The notes beneath the pieces are model-generated. The model was not told the origin of the DNA and did no database searches. It was given only the letters and a program-made list of their open reading frames with translations. Below, in pieces: positions 7,559 through 16,193 of a DNA stretch of 33,575 nt. Source of the DNA: Gammaproteobacteria bacterium (lineage in GTDB: Bacteria > Pseudomonadota > Gammaproteobacteria > JAKDMP01); contig JAKDMP010000006.1 of assembly GCA_030452225.1 (NCBI GenBank), positions 1-33,575 on the forward strand, written 5' to 3'. The position numbers were made by a program, and so were the translations under genes. Numbering within the stretch: the stretch's first letter is position 1; each line of letters begins with the position of its first letter.

Positions 7559-7933
7559 GTGACGCTGGCGGTTGCAGGAAGTATCGTCGCCTGGCTGGCC
7601 GCGCTGGGCGGGTTGACGCTGGCCGTTTACGTTGTGTCGCGCAGGCCCGCGCCGCGCTGGCTGGTGTGGCTGCACCCTGCCGCAGGCACGACGGCGCTGG
7701 TCTTGCTGTGGGTTGCCTTCACGCTTTGGCCGGGACCGCGCGATCTGCCGCTGGATGCCGGCATCATCGCGCTGACACTGGCCTTCGTTGCCGGGAGCTT
7801 CATGTTTTCGCTGCGCGCGACGTGCCTGCCGGTACCCGTATTCGCGATCGCCCTCCACGCCCTGGCCGCACTCAGCGCCTGCGCGCTCCTGATCGTCGGG
7901 CTGTTGCACGCTTCTTTGCAGGCGGCGGGGTGA
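7559..7933 (+). CDS. Small membrane protein of unknown function
   Basis: A 124-residue protein with four predicted membrane helices (roughly residues 4-26, 36-56, 67-86 and 93-117) and almost no soluble part. The start codon is GTG at 7559, 13 bases after ntrX. I do not recognise the family. The tight spacing suggests it is the last gene of the DUF4390-ntrY-ntrX unit, although trkA or other genes take this place in some relatives. Its last 62 bases overlap the 3' end of the putP-like gene on the opposite strand, so the two transcripts would be complementary there. Hydrophobic codon pattern and GC content look like the neighbours, which argues that it is real. Confidence 0.6.
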   Translation: MTLAVAGSIVAWLAALGGLTLAVYVVSRRPAPRWLVWLHPAAGTTALVLLWVAFTLWPGPRDLPLDAGIIALTLAFVAGSFMFSLRATCLPVPVFAIALHALAALSACALLIVGLLHASLQAAG

Positions 7934-9389
7934 TCAGCGAGAAAACAACGATGGAGATGGTCGAAAACACGACGCCGGGTACCATGGCATAGAGCGTGAA
8001 GATATCGCCCCACGGGGTCATGTAGTGCCAGCCGAGTTCGGCGTGATAGTGCCAGAGGATCGTCGTCCCGCCGCCGACAATGACGCCGGCGAGCGCGCCC
8101 CACCAGTTCATGCGGCGCCAGTAGAGCGAGAGCACGATTACCGGCCCGAAGGCGGCGCCGAAGCCCGCCCAGGCGTAGGCCACCAGGCCCAGAATCAGGG
8201 TCGATGGATTGAGCCCGACGATGAAGCCGAGCACGCCGATTGCGAGCAGCGCCAGGCGGGCGATCCACAACAGTTCACGCTGCCCCGCGCGCCGCCGGAA
8301 GAAGGCGCGGTAAATGTCCTCCGAAAAGGCGGAAGCAGCAACCAGAAGCTGCGCCGAGACGGTGGACATGATGGCGGCGAGAATGCCGGCCAGCGCGATG
8401 CCGGCGAGAATCGTGGGCAGAAGCTGGAGCGCGGCGAAGATGAAGACCTTCTCGCGCGCATCGCCCGTGAGCCGGTGATCGATGACGCCCCAGCCGATCA
8501 GTCCCACGATTACGGCAGCCGCGAGGACGATCACCACCCACGCGACGGCGAAACGCCGCGCCGCGGGAATGCCCCTGGGGCTGTCGATCGCCATGAAGCG
8601 CGCGAGGATATGCGGCTGGCCGAAGTAGCCGAGCCCCCAAGCGAGAAGCGAGACGATGGCGATCCAGCCGAAGGGTTGGTTGTGGAGGACGTCGTAGAAC
8701 GGATCGAGAAGATCCGTGTTGAGCGCATTGAGCGACTGGGCGAGACCGTCGAACCCCCCCACGTACCAGAGGCCCAGGGCCGCGACCACCACGAGCGCCA
8801 GGAACATCATCGTGCCCTGGAGGACGTCGTTCCAGGCGACGGCGAGAAAACCGCCGATGAAGGTGTAGGACATCACCACGGCCGCGCCGGCGGCCAGCGC
8901 CCAGAAGTAGGACACGTCGAACAGGCTGGTGAACAGTTTGGCGCCGGCCACGAAGCCCGAACTGGCATAGAAAACGAAGAATACGAGGATGAACAGCGCG
9001 GTAATTGCGCGCAGGATGTGCGAGCGATCCTCGAAGCGCCCGGCGAAATAATCGGGCAGGGTGAGTGCATCGCCGTAATGCTCCGTTTGCTCGCGCAGCC
9101 GGCGCGCGACCACCAGCCAGTTGAGGTAGGTGCCGACGGCCAGTCCGATGGCCATCCACATGGCCCCCAGGCCGGCGGCGTAGGCCAGGCCGGGAAGCGC
9201 AAGGAGCAGCCACTGCGACATATCCGAGGCTTCGGCCGAGAGCGCGGTAACGAAGCTGCCGAGGCCGCGGCCGGCCAGCAGGTAATCCTTGAGGTTCTTG
9301 TTGCGCCGCCAGGCAACGAAGGATATGAACAGAACCACGACCATGTAGGCCACGAATACATAAAGGATGATGGTGCCGACTTCGTCCAC
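7872..9389 (-). CDS. putP: Sodium/proline symporter, PutP family
   Basis: A 505-residue member of the sodium:solute symporter family (LeuT fold) with about 12-13 membrane helices, in the inner membrane. Signatures near the N terminus are LSAEASDMSQWLLLALPG, which covers the sodium and substrate-binding second helix of PutP, and further on AAIMSTVSAQLLVAASAFSE, the eighth-helix sodium site with its Ser residues. The predicted role is sodium-coupled proline uptake. Proline as substrate is inferred from close motif agreement with PutP and is not proven. The C terminus is basic (KKRATARRSGARRR). It lies 74 bases downstream of uvrD in the same direction and may share its transcript, and it overlaps the small membrane protein gene tail to tail by 62 bases. 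Confidence 0.85.
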   Translation of the reverse strand: MDEVGTIILYVFVAYMVVVLFISFVAWRRNKNLKDYLLAGRGLGSFVTALSAEASDMSQWLLLALPGLAYAAGLGAMWMAIGLAVGTYLNWLVVARRLREQTEHYGDALTLPDYFAGRFEDRSHILRAITALFILVFFVFYASSGFVAGAKLFTSLFDVSYFWALAAGAAVVMSYTFIGGFLAVAWNDVLQGTMMFLALVVVAALGLWYVGGFDGLAQSLNALNTDLLDPFYDVLHNQPFGWIAIVSLLAWGLGYFGQPHILARFMAIDSPRGIPAARRFAVAWVVIVLAAAVIVGLIGWGVIDHRLTGDAREKVFIFAALQLLPTILAGIALAGILAAIMSTVSAQLLVAASAFSEDIYRAFFRRRAGQRELLWIARLALLAIGVLGFIVGLNPSTLILGLVAYAWAGFGAAFGPVIVLSLYWRRMNWWGALAGVIVGGGTTILWHYHAELGWHYMTPWGDIFTLYAMVPGVVFSTISIVVFSLITPPPAKKRATARRSGARRR

Positions 9390-9463
9390 CCCCGTTCCCT
9401 ACCCGGACACGAAGGCGCCATTCTGACAGACTGGCGCCGATGAAGCCAGTCTTTCGGATTTCC

Positions 9464-11599
9464 TCAGGGCAGCATCTCCAGGCGGGCGTAGTGCGCCACC
9501 AGCCATTTCACGCCCGCATCGGCAAAGGCGATTTTAAGGCGCATCCGCGCGCCGTCGCCTTCCTGCTCGAGGATCACACCCTCTCCGAAGGAGGCGTGGC
9601 GCACGCGCCTGCCAAGCCTGGCGGCGTCCGACGTGCCGTTCTCGCGAGGTTGCCGCATGCCTCGGCGCGGACCGATTTCCTCGATGTTTTCCTCGGGCAG
9701 TTCGGCAAGGAAGCGCGACGGCCTGGAGTAATGCAGTTGGCCGTGCAGACGGCGGCGCTCGGCATGGGTAAGCAATAACTGCTCGCGCGCGCGCGTCATG
9801 CCGACGTAGAACAGGCGCCGTTCTTCCTCCAACCCTTTCGGGGCTTCGATGCTTTTGGCATGCGGGAAGAGGCCTTCTTCGAGCCCGGCGATGGCGACCA
9901 GCGGAAACTCCAGACCCTTGGCCGAGTGCAGCGTCATGAGCTTGGCGGCGTTGGCCCATTCCGCGGCCTGGTTGTCGCCGGCCTCGAGCGCGGCACGGGC
10001 GAGGAAGGATTCGAGCGGCTCGAGGTCGTCATCGGGCGAGAAATCCCTGGCGGCATTGACGAGCTCGGCGAGGTTCTCGAGGCGGCCCTGGGCAATTTCA
10101 CCGCCTTCGGCGCCGTGGTGCTTGTCGAGCCCGCTTGCGCCGATCGCGTATTCCACCGCTTCGCCGAGGTCGCGCCTGGCGACTTCCTCGCTCATGCGGC
10201 CGGCGAGCTGGATGAAGTTTGCCAGCGCATTGCGCGCGCGTCCGGACAGTTCGCTCGTCTCCCGCGCCAATTCACCGGCGGCCTCCCACAGGGAGGTGCG
10301 CGCGCGGCGCGCATGCGTGCGCAGCGTTTCCATGCTGCGTTGTCCGATGCCGCGCGCGGGAACGTTCACGATGCGTTCGAAGGCGACATCATCGCCGCGA
10401 TGTATGGCCAGCCGCAGGTAGGCGAGCGCGTCCTTGATCTCGGCCCGCTCGAAAAAGCGCAGCCCGCCGTACACGCGGTAGGGAATGCCGCGCGCAATCA
10501 GCGTCTCCTCGAACATGCGCGACTGCGCATTCGAGCGGTACAAGACGGCGGCATCGCCCGCCGTGCCCCCGTCGGCGATCCAGCGCTCAATGCGCGCCAC
10601 GATATGCGAGGCTTCGTCGCGTTCGTCGCTCGCGGCATACAGGGCGATCGGCGGTCCGTCGACACCCTCGGTCCAGAGGTTTTTTCCCATGCGTCGGCTG
10701 TTTTTGGCGATCACGGCGTTGGCGGCGGAAAGAATGTGCCCGGTGGAGCGGTAGTTTTGCTCCAGGCGCACGACCTTGACCGGGCCGTAGTCGTGCTGGA
10801 AGCGCTGCAGGTTTTCCACCTGCGCCCCCCGCCACCCGTATATGGACTGATCGTCGTCCCCCACGATGAACGGCTTGATGGCTTGGCCGGCGAGCGCACG
10901 CACCCACAGGTACTGCACCGTGTTGGTGTCCTGGAATTCGTCCACCAGGATGTGGCGAAAACGCGCGGCGTAACGCTCGGCGATGTCCGGATTGTCGGTG
11001 AGCATTCGCGTGGCGCGCAGGAGCAGTTCGGCGAAATCCACAAGCCCGGCGCGTTCGCAGGCTTCGTCGTAGGCGGCCAGTATTTTCGCCAGCGTGCGTT
11101 CGCGCGGATCGTTCCCGCTTTGTACTTCCAGGAGCCGCCGGCCCTCGTCCTTGGTGCGACCGATGATGCCGGCGATGCGGCGCGGGGGCCACTCCTTGTC
11201 GCTGAGTTGGATGGACTTCAGAAGTCGTCTGATGAGCCGCTGCTGATCGCCGCTGTCGAGAATCTGGAAACCCTGCGGCAACCCGGCCGCCTCGTGATGG
11301 CGTCGCAACATACGGTGCGCGAGCCCGTGAAAGGTGCCGATCCAGAGATCCGCGGCCGGGCGCTCGAGCAGCCTTTCGACGCGCCCGCGCATCTCGCTGG
11401 CAGCCTTGTTGGTGAAGGTGACGGCGAGCACCTCTTCGGGCGCCACGCCCTCGGTCGCAATCAGCCAGGCGATGCGGCGGGTGAGTACACGAGTTTTGCC
11501 GCTGCCCGCGCCGGCAAGTACCAATACCGCGCCGGGCGGGGCAGTGACGGCTTCACGCTGGGCATCGTTGAGCCCGTCGAGGATCAGCTCGGGATTCAT
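9464..11599 (-). CDS. uvrD: DNA helicase II
   Basis: A 711-residue SF1A 3'-5' helicase acting in nucleotide excision repair and mismatch repair. Motifs appear in order: Q motif in LNDAQREAV, Walker A AGAGSGKT (29-36), VDEFQDTN, GDDDQSIYGWRGA, LEQNYRST, LMTLHSAKGLEF and VGMTRARE. The C-terminal 45 residues (RHASFGEGVILEQEG onward) form the Tudor-like domain that links UvrD to RNA polymerase, which separates it from Rep and PcrA-like proteins lacking it. I place the start at the ATG at 11599 (MNPELILDGLN). A frame extending back to 11836 would add 79 residues without helicase character and would run through the divergent gene. It is divergent to the TPR gene with under 50 bases between the starts. 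Confidence 0.95.
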   Translation of the reverse strand: MNPELILDGLNDAQREAVTAPPGAVLVLAGAGSGKTRVLTRRIAWLIATEGVAPEEVLAVTFTNKAASEMRGRVERLLERPAADLWIGTFHGLAHRMLRRHHEAAGLPQGFQILDSGDQQRLIRRLLKSIQLSDKEWPPRRIAGIIGRTKDEGRRLLEVQSGNDPRERTLAKILAAYDEACERAGLVDFAELLLRATRMLTDNPDIAERYAARFRHILVDEFQDTNTVQYLWVRALAGQAIKPFIVGDDDQSIYGWRGAQVENLQRFQHDYGPVKVVRLEQNYRSTGHILSAANAVIAKNSRRMGKNLWTEGVDGPPIALYAASDERDEASHIVARIERWIADGGTAGDAAVLYRSNAQSRMFEETLIARGIPYRVYGGLRFFERAEIKDALAYLRLAIHRGDDVAFERIVNVPARGIGQRSMETLRTHARRARTSLWEAAGELARETSELSGRARNALANFIQLAGRMSEEVARRDLGEAVEYAIGASGLDKHHGAEGGEIAQGRLENLAELVNAARDFSPDDDLEPLESFLARAALEAGDNQAAEWANAAKLMTLHSAKGLEFPLVAIAGLEEGLFPHAKSIEAPKGLEEERRLFYVGMTRAREQLLLTHAERRRLHGQLHYSRPSRFLAELPEENIEEIGPRRGMRQPRENGTSDAARLGRRVRHASFGEGVILEQEGDGARMRLKIAFADAGVKWLVAHYARLEMLP

Positions 11600-11644
11600 G
11601 GTGCTATTGTATCGGCCATGGTTGGACTCGCCGGAAGTAACTTC

Positions 11645-12961
11645 ATGATGCATACCGACTCCCAGGGCCTCGCCGTGACCGGAGCCAAGCCCGAAGTCAT
11701 TGCTGGTCTTGACGGTTTTGTCGCCGAATTGCTTGGCATGGGCACCGCTGTACTTGATATTCAGACGCTGGCCGAACAGCATCGCGAATGTCCGTTGGCG
11801 CAAGCCTATGCGGCGAGTCTTTGCGTTTTTGCGCAATCACCACGGCAATCCGCAGATGGCAGAGTGTGGTTGCAGCGTGCGCATGCCGCTGCCGATTCAG
11901 CCAGCGAGCACGAACAGATATTCATTGCAGCGGTGGAGGCCGGCATCTCCGGCGACCTGGATAAGGCTATCAGTGCGCACGAAACAATCGCCGCACGTTG
12001 GCCACAACTGAGATTGTCTGCAAAACTCGCCGAATTTCATTTGTTCGAAACCGGCGAATGCGCTCGCCAGCGCAAGCTCATGGCGGCGTTTTCGGCGGCA
12101 AATGCGGACGACGCCGAACTGCTCGCTATGTACGCTTTTTCGCAGGAACTCAATGACGCCCCGGAGGAAGCGGAACGGCTTGCGCGCAGGGCGCTCGAAC
12201 TCCAACCCGGTACGCCGTGGGCAGAACATTGTCTTGCTCATGTGTACGCGCGTCGCGGCGAGATCGCAAACGGCATTGCCGCGCTCACGGATTGGGCGCC
12301 GCATTGGCAGGCGAAGAATCAGTACATTCGTTCGCACAATTCATTTCATCTTGCCACCTTGCATCTTGCGGAATGCGAGTTCGGACGCGCGCGAGAGCTT
12401 TACCGTAATGCAATCTGGGGTTTCCAACCCCAGACCGTGGTTGAGCACACGGATGCGATTCTGCTGCTCTGGTATCTGGAGCTTGCCGGCGCCGGTGCCA
12501 ACGCTGCCGGGTCGTGGCACGAGATTGTGCCGCATATCCTGGCGAGCAGTCGCGAACTGGTATTCCCATTCCTGAGCATTCTTTATCTTTTCACGCTGGT
12601 GCGCGCCGGCGCGAACAGGCAAGCCGCGGAGTTGCTGACCGATTTCGAGCGTCACGCCGAAAGCCGCAACGATCGCGAGCACGAAGCTTGGCAGGTTGTG
12701 GGCCAGGGTCTTGCGCGGGCAACGCTTGCCTATGCGCGCGGACAATGGGCGCAAGCTGCGGAAGGCTTTGCGCCGCTGCTTGCCTGTTCGGGAAAAGGTG
12801 GCGGCAGCGATGAACAGCGGGGCGTATTCGACGAATCCTGCCTGGTAAGCCTGATGCAAGCTGGCGAGCTTGATGTGGCGAGGACGCAACTGGAGTCGCG
12901 CATCGGTGGGCGCGAACCAACGCCGCTGGAAAAACAATGGCTCGCAAGAGTGAAGGCCTGA
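11645..12961 (+). CDS. TPR protein, TTC38-like family
   Basis: A 438-residue soluble protein made of helical tetratricopeptide-type repeats, resembling the bacterial tetratricopeptide repeat protein 38 family. That family's usual opening is seen as HTDSQGLAVTGAKPEVIAGL, followed by repeats such as AEEAERLARRALELQPGTPWAEHCLAHVYARRGE and the conserved HNSFHLATLHL segment. It has no signal peptide, so it is cytoplasmic. The start at 11645 is preceded by GGAAG with good spacing; ATGs at 11618 and 11648 are alternatives. The function of the family is not known to me beyond protein-protein contacts. It overlaps the following glycosylase gene by 25 bases, which implies coupled expression, and it starts almost back to back with uvrD, another DNA-repair gene. 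Confidence 0.75.
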   Translation: MMHTDSQGLAVTGAKPEVIAGLDGFVAELLGMGTAVLDIQTLAEQHRECPLAQAYAASLCVFAQSPRQSADGRVWLQRAHAAADSASEHEQIFIAAVEAGISGDLDKAISAHETIAARWPQLRLSAKLAEFHLFETGECARQRKLMAAFSAANADDAELLAMYAFSQELNDAPEEAERLARRALELQPGTPWAEHCLAHVYARRGEIANGIAALTDWAPHWQAKNQYIRSHNSFHLATLHLAECEFGRARELYRNAIWGFQPQTVVEHTDAILLLWYLELAGAGANAAGSWHEIVPHILASSRELVFPFLSILYLFTLVRAGANRQAAELLTDFERHAESRNDREHEAWQVVGQGLARATLAYARGQWAQAAEGFAPLLACSGKGGGSDEQRGVFDESCLVSLMQAGELDVARTQLESRIGGREPTPLEKQWLARVKA

Positions 12962-13677
12962 GGTCTGTGGCACATGAATCCGCTTCGATCATTGCCAGGA
13001 CCCAACGTCTTGCCCGTGAAGTAGCGCGGCTGGAGTTCTCGAAGCCCAGCCATGTTTACAACCCGCTGCAATATGCCTGGTCGGGTCAACAGGCCTACCT
13101 TGAACGCTACGGCGCGGCAAGCGGACGGGTCATTCTGCTTGGCATGAACCCCGGACCCTGGGGTATGGCGCAAACAGGCGTACCCTTCGGCGATGTCACC
13201 ATGGTGCGCAATTGGTTTGGTATTGAAACGCAGCTCGCTCGCAGGCTCCCGGAGCAACATCCCAAATACCCGATCCTCGGTATGGCCTGCCGTCGTTCCG
13301 AAGGCAGCGGCGCGAGATTGTGGGGCTGGGCGCGCGAGCGCTTCGGCGCACCCGAGCATTTCTTTGCACGCTTCTTCGTGTGGAATTATTGCCCGCTGCT
13401 GTTTCTCGCCGATGGGCGCAACATGATTCCCGAGAAACTGACGCGCGCCGCAGCCGAGGCACTGACAAAGGCCTGCGATCGCGCACTCTCGGATGTGGTG
13501 GATGCATTGGAACCCGCCGCCATAGTCGGAATAGGGCGCTACGCCGAGGGGCGTGCCCGCGACCTCTTTGCCGACACCCACGACATCGGTTATCTGCTCC
13601 ACCCCAGCCCCGCCAGTCCGCTTGCCAACCGCGAGTGGCCGGAACACGCCGAACGCGTGCTCAGCCCCTGGCTATAG
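12937..13677 (+). CDS. SMUG1-type uracil-DNA glycosylase
   Basis: A 246-residue protein with both active-site motifs of the SMUG1 branch of the uracil-DNA glycosylase superfamily. Motif 1 is GMNPGPWGMAQTGVPFG (69-85), with Asn71 in the position of the catalytic Asn of human SMUG1. Motif 2 is HPSPASP with His222. Enzymes of this branch excise uracil and oxidised uracil such as 5-hydroxymethyluracil from DNA at the start of base excision repair; the product here is inferred from these motifs. The ATG at 12937 overlaps the TPR gene by 25 bases; a GTG at 12967 is possible but its purine-rich site is only three bases away. SMUG1 is common in animals and scattered in bacteria, so its presence here is less ordinary than that of ung. 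No ung gene is in the window. Confidence 0.85.
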   Translation: MARKSEGLRSVAHESASIIARTQRLAREVARLEFSKPSHVYNPLQYAWSGQQAYLERYGAASGRVILLGMNPGPWGMAQTGVPFGDVTMVRNWFGIETQLARRLPEQHPKYPILGMACRRSEGSGARLWGWARERFGAPEHFFARFFVWNYCPLLFLADGRNMIPEKLTRAAAEALTKACDRALSDVVDALEPAAIVGIGRYAEGRARDLFADTHDIGYLLHPSPASPLANREWPEHAERVLSPWL

Positions 13678-13690
13678 ACAATTCTTGCTC

Positions 13691-13791
13691 CGTCATACCG
13701 GCGCAGGCCGGTGTCCGGTGTGAAAATAAATTCCGGCATATGCCGTGAGACCTGTTTAAAAACCGGAACTTCGGCTTTCGCCGGCGTGACG
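13691..13791. repeat. Pair of inverted palindromes between convergent genes
   Basis: Two related GC-rich palindromic units in opposite orientation fill the gap between the glycosylase gene and the EamA gene. The left unit (13691-13716) begins CGTCATACCGGCG and the right unit (13765-13791) ends CGCCGGCGTGACG. The design of two inverted CGTCA-headed hairpins resembles the inner part of the 834-943 element, though its ends and a target duplication are not seen. It probably acts as a terminator for both convergent genes. Confidence 0.55.
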
Positions 13792-13792
13792 A

Positions 13793-14701
13793 TCAAGGGG
13801 GTTTCGCCCGACGTTTGTTCATGATCTGGCGGGAGAAGTTGAGCGAGAGGAGCGCAATGGCAATCAGGACGATGCCGGCCGTTTCCGCCCCCGACGGCCG
13901 TTCGCCGAGCAGCCCCCAGGCGAACAGCACGGCCGCGACCGGCACCGCGAGCGCCATGAGCCCCGAAACCCGGGTGGGCAGGCGCTGCACGATGAGCGCC
14001 CAGGCGAGCCAGCACACGCCGGAGGAAATCAGGCCGTTGTAGAGGAGAGCGAAGAGGTATTCGGGCGCCCAGACGACGCTGCGCTCCGGAATCACGAACG
14101 CGAGCGCCACCAGCACGATCGTGCCGAAGAGCATCTGCCAGGCCGTCAGCTGCAGGACAGTGACGGAAGGATGGCGTTGGAAGACGTGTTTCGAGAGTAC
14201 GACCGAAATCGCCCAGGCCAGCCCGCCGCCGATCGCGAGCACGATGCTCTCGGGCTTGCCGACGCCGTCCCAGGGTGCGATCACGAAGACGAGACCGAGC
14301 GCGGCGAGCGCGATGCAGCCCCAGTGCACGAGGCCCGGTTTCTCGTTGAGCCACCACCAGGCAAGCGGCACGACCCAGAACGGCATCGTGTAGATGAACA
14401 GGGCGACCTTGCCGGCGCCGCCCGTCATCAGCGCCCATTGCATCAAGGCCTGGAATCCGGTGGTCTGGAAGAGGCCGATGAGAATGGTCAGGACCCATGG
14501 CGGCGATTTGAGATCCCGGCGCCGCAAAGCGAGGAGCGCGAACAGGACGAGCGTTCCGATCACGTAGCGTTGCGCGCTGAAGGTGAACGGGCCGCTGTAA
14601 TTCGTCGCGACCTTCATCACGGTAAAGTTGAAGCCCCAGACGACGACGAGTACGAACAAGGCGAGCCATACGATGTTTTGGCTGGACTTGGATGCGGTCA
14701 T
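13793..14701 (-). CDS. EamA-family (DMT superfamily) transporter
   Basis: A 302-residue inner-membrane protein with ten predicted helices made of two EamA repeats, about residues 12-142 and 152-288. Recognisable features are VVWGFNFTVMKVA in helix 1, a GLFQTTGFQALMQWAL segment, and a second repeat beginning GGGLAWAISVVLSKHVFQRH. Family members export metabolites such as amino acids or purine derivatives; the substrate here cannot be told from sequence. The C terminus is basic and cytoplasmic (NKRRAKPP). It follows the hotdog protein gene in the same direction with 35 bases between them, so the two may be co-transcribed. Confidence 0.85.
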   Translation of the reverse strand: MTASKSSQNIVWLALFVLVVVWGFNFTVMKVATNYSGPFTFSAQRYVIGTLVLFALLALRRRDLKSPPWVLTILIGLFQTTGFQALMQWALMTGGAGKVALFIYTMPFWVVPLAWWWLNEKPGLVHWGCIALAALGLVFVIAPWDGVGKPESIVLAIGGGLAWAISVVLSKHVFQRHPSVTVLQLTAWQMLFGTIVLVALAFVIPERSVVWAPEYLFALLYNGLISSGVCWLAWALIVQRLPTRVSGLMALAVPVAAVLFAWGLLGERPSGAETAGIVLIAIALLSLNFSRQIMNKRRAKPP

Positions 14702-14736
14702 GCCTGAACGAGTGCCCGCTTTGTTCGGATCGGCGA

Positions 14737-15237
14737 TCAGTTTGCTCGTGACGTTTGACGCTTGGCGACGAAACGTCCGCAGAAACAGGCGGCCTCGGCG
14801 TGGGTTGCATCGCCGATCTTCGCTTCGAGATCAATGCGGGCGCGCCCGTGTTTGGCGAAGAGCTCGGTAAAGTGTTGCCAGATGGATGCATCCGGAGCTT
14901 GCACTTCAGCCCGTAGCGCGTCTTCTATGGGCGTATTGAAGTCCACCTCGGAACTCTGGATGACGATCAGCGCGGCGGGTTCCTCGAGCGTCAGCCACAC
15001 AAGGCCCCAGCAGGCCAGCGTGCCGATGCATTCGATCGCCCCGCCGAAGGCGAAGCCTTCGTGGTTGAGGTTGGGAGCGAGCGGTGCTTCCAGCGCCAGC
15101 CGTTCCCCCGGTTCGTAATCGGCAACATGAATCCGCATCGCAGCGGCAAGCGGGATGTGTGCGAATACATCCCGCTCAAGCCGTTTCACTGCATCTGCCG
15201 GCGCTGTTGCTCTGTTCTCTTTTGCAGGTTCAGTCAT
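14737..15237 (-). CDS. YiiD C-terminal-type hotdog thioesterase domain protein
   Basis: A 166-residue single-domain protein matching the C-terminal domain of E. coli YiiD, a putative thioesterase of the hotdog fold. The diagnostic part is APLAPNLNHEGFAFGGAIEC followed by a hydrophobic helix containing LACWGLVWL, which is the hotdog helix, and then strands such as SSEVDFNTPI. In YiiD this domain is fused to an acetyltransferase; here it stands alone, as in many proteobacteria. The substrate is unknown. The N-terminal 20 residues are charged and probably disordered. It lies 57 bases downstream of prmC in the same direction. Confidence 0.75.
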   Translation of the reverse strand: MTEPAKENRATAPADAVKRLERDVFAHIPLAAAMRIHVADYEPGERLALEAPLAPNLNHEGFAFGGAIECIGTLACWGLVWLTLEEPAALIVIQSSEVDFNTPIEDALRAEVQAPDASIWQHFTELFAKHGRARIDLEAKIGDATHAEAACFCGRFVAKRQTSRAN

Positions 15238-15294
15238 TTGTCGGAGGGCATTTGCGTGGAAAGAATGGTGGGTGGATGAGTGGAATAGCCCCGA

Positions 15295-16152
15295 TTATGC
15301 CATCGCACCGGAGCTATTGCAGGTAACGGCGCGCGGGAGGCCGGCGAGGTCGCGGTGGGTTTCGATGCCGATGTAGCCGTGTTCGGCGAGCAGGGCGCAT
15401 ACGGCAGGTTGCTGGTCGGCGCCGTGTTCGAGCATGAGGGAGCCGCCCGGTTTCAGACAGCGCCTCGCGTCTGCGGCGATGCGGCGAATGGCATCCAGGC
15501 CATCCGGGCCGGACGCGAGCGCTTCGGACGGCTCGAAGCGCAGGTCGCCCTGCTCGAGGTAGGGATCCCCGGCGGCGACGTAGGGCGGATTGGAAACGAC
15601 AAGGTCAAAGCTCGCGGCTGCAAAGGGCGCGAGCCAGTTGGATTGCAGAAAACAAACGTTGTCAATTCCGAGCCGACGGGCATTTCTGCCGGCGACGGAC
15701 AGGGCGGCTTTTGATTGGTCCGTAGCCGTAACGCTCGCATCCGGGCGTTCACGGGCGAGGGCGAGCGCGATGGCGCCGCTGCCCGTGCCGAGATCGGCAA
15801 CAGTGGGCGAAGAGATTTCTTTCAGCCTTCCCAGCGCCAGTTCGACGAGAAGTTCGGTTTCCGGGCGCGGGATCAAGACTGCCGGGCCGACTTCGAGCGC
15901 CAGGCCGTGGAATTCGCGCCTGCCGGCGAGGTAGGCGACGGGTTGGCCGGCTGCACGGGCGGTTACCAGCGCCAGAGCCTGTTCGCGGTCCGCGGAGGTA
16001 ACGGGCTGCTCCGGATGCGCGTAGAGCGCCTCGCGTGAAAGCCCCAGCGCATGCGCGACGAGCAGCACGGCTTCGCGCGGATCGGGGAGCTCGGCGCGCG
16101 CGGTGGCGAGCAACTCGGCGACAGTGCGTGATGAAGGAGGAGCGCGGTTCAT
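15295..16152 (-). CDS. prmC: Release factor glutamine methyltransferase
   Basis: Methylates the Gln of the GGQ motif in release factors RF1 and RF2, using S-adenosylmethionine, which raises termination efficiency. The N-terminal helical domain (1-90) that grips the release factor is present. It is followed by REFHGLALEVGPAVLIPRPETE, the SAM site DLGTGSGAIALALA, and the catalytic NPPY motif at 188-191. The length of 285 residues is normal. In many proteobacteria prmC directly follows prfA; here it lies some 6 kb from prfA and is divergent to the cystathionine beta-synthase gene, with only 41 bases between the two starts. Confidence 0.95.
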   Translation of the reverse strand: MNRAPPSSRTVAELLATARAELPDPREAVLLVAHALGLSREALYAHPEQPVTSADREQALALVTARAAGQPVAYLAGRREFHGLALEVGPAVLIPRPETELLVELALGRLKEISSPTVADLGTGSGAIALALARERPDASVTATDQSKAALSVAGRNARRLGIDNVCFLQSNWLAPFAAASFDLVVSNPPYVAAGDPYLEQGDLRFEPSEALASGPDGLDAIRRIAADARRCLKPGGSLMLEHGADQQPAVCALLAEHGYIGIETHRDLAGLPRAVTCNSSGAMA

Positions 16153-16193
16153 ACTGGTAGAATGGCTGAATTTAGGCGCTTTTGGGGGTGGTC

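Noticed and set aside
8025-9443. Long open frame on the plus strand across the putP-like gene
   Set aside because: It is the reverse of a well-supported symporter gene. Its translation is a charged low-complexity mix with no domain, which is typical of the antisense frame of GC-rich genes.
9405-9460. Hairpin between uvrD and the putP-like gene (ACTGG/CCAGT) as a terminator
   Set aside because: The stem is short and on the minus strand it has no following T run, so it does not show that the two genes are separate units.
11606-11611. TACAAT as a -10 box for uvrD
   Set aside because: It ends only 6 bases before the uvrD ATG, which would make the message leaderless, and no matching -35 box is seen.
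9860-11617. Upstream part of a very long plus-strand open frame that joins the TPR gene
   Set aside because: It is antisense to uvrD and shows no protein family likeness; only the part from 11645 (or 11618) has TPR character.
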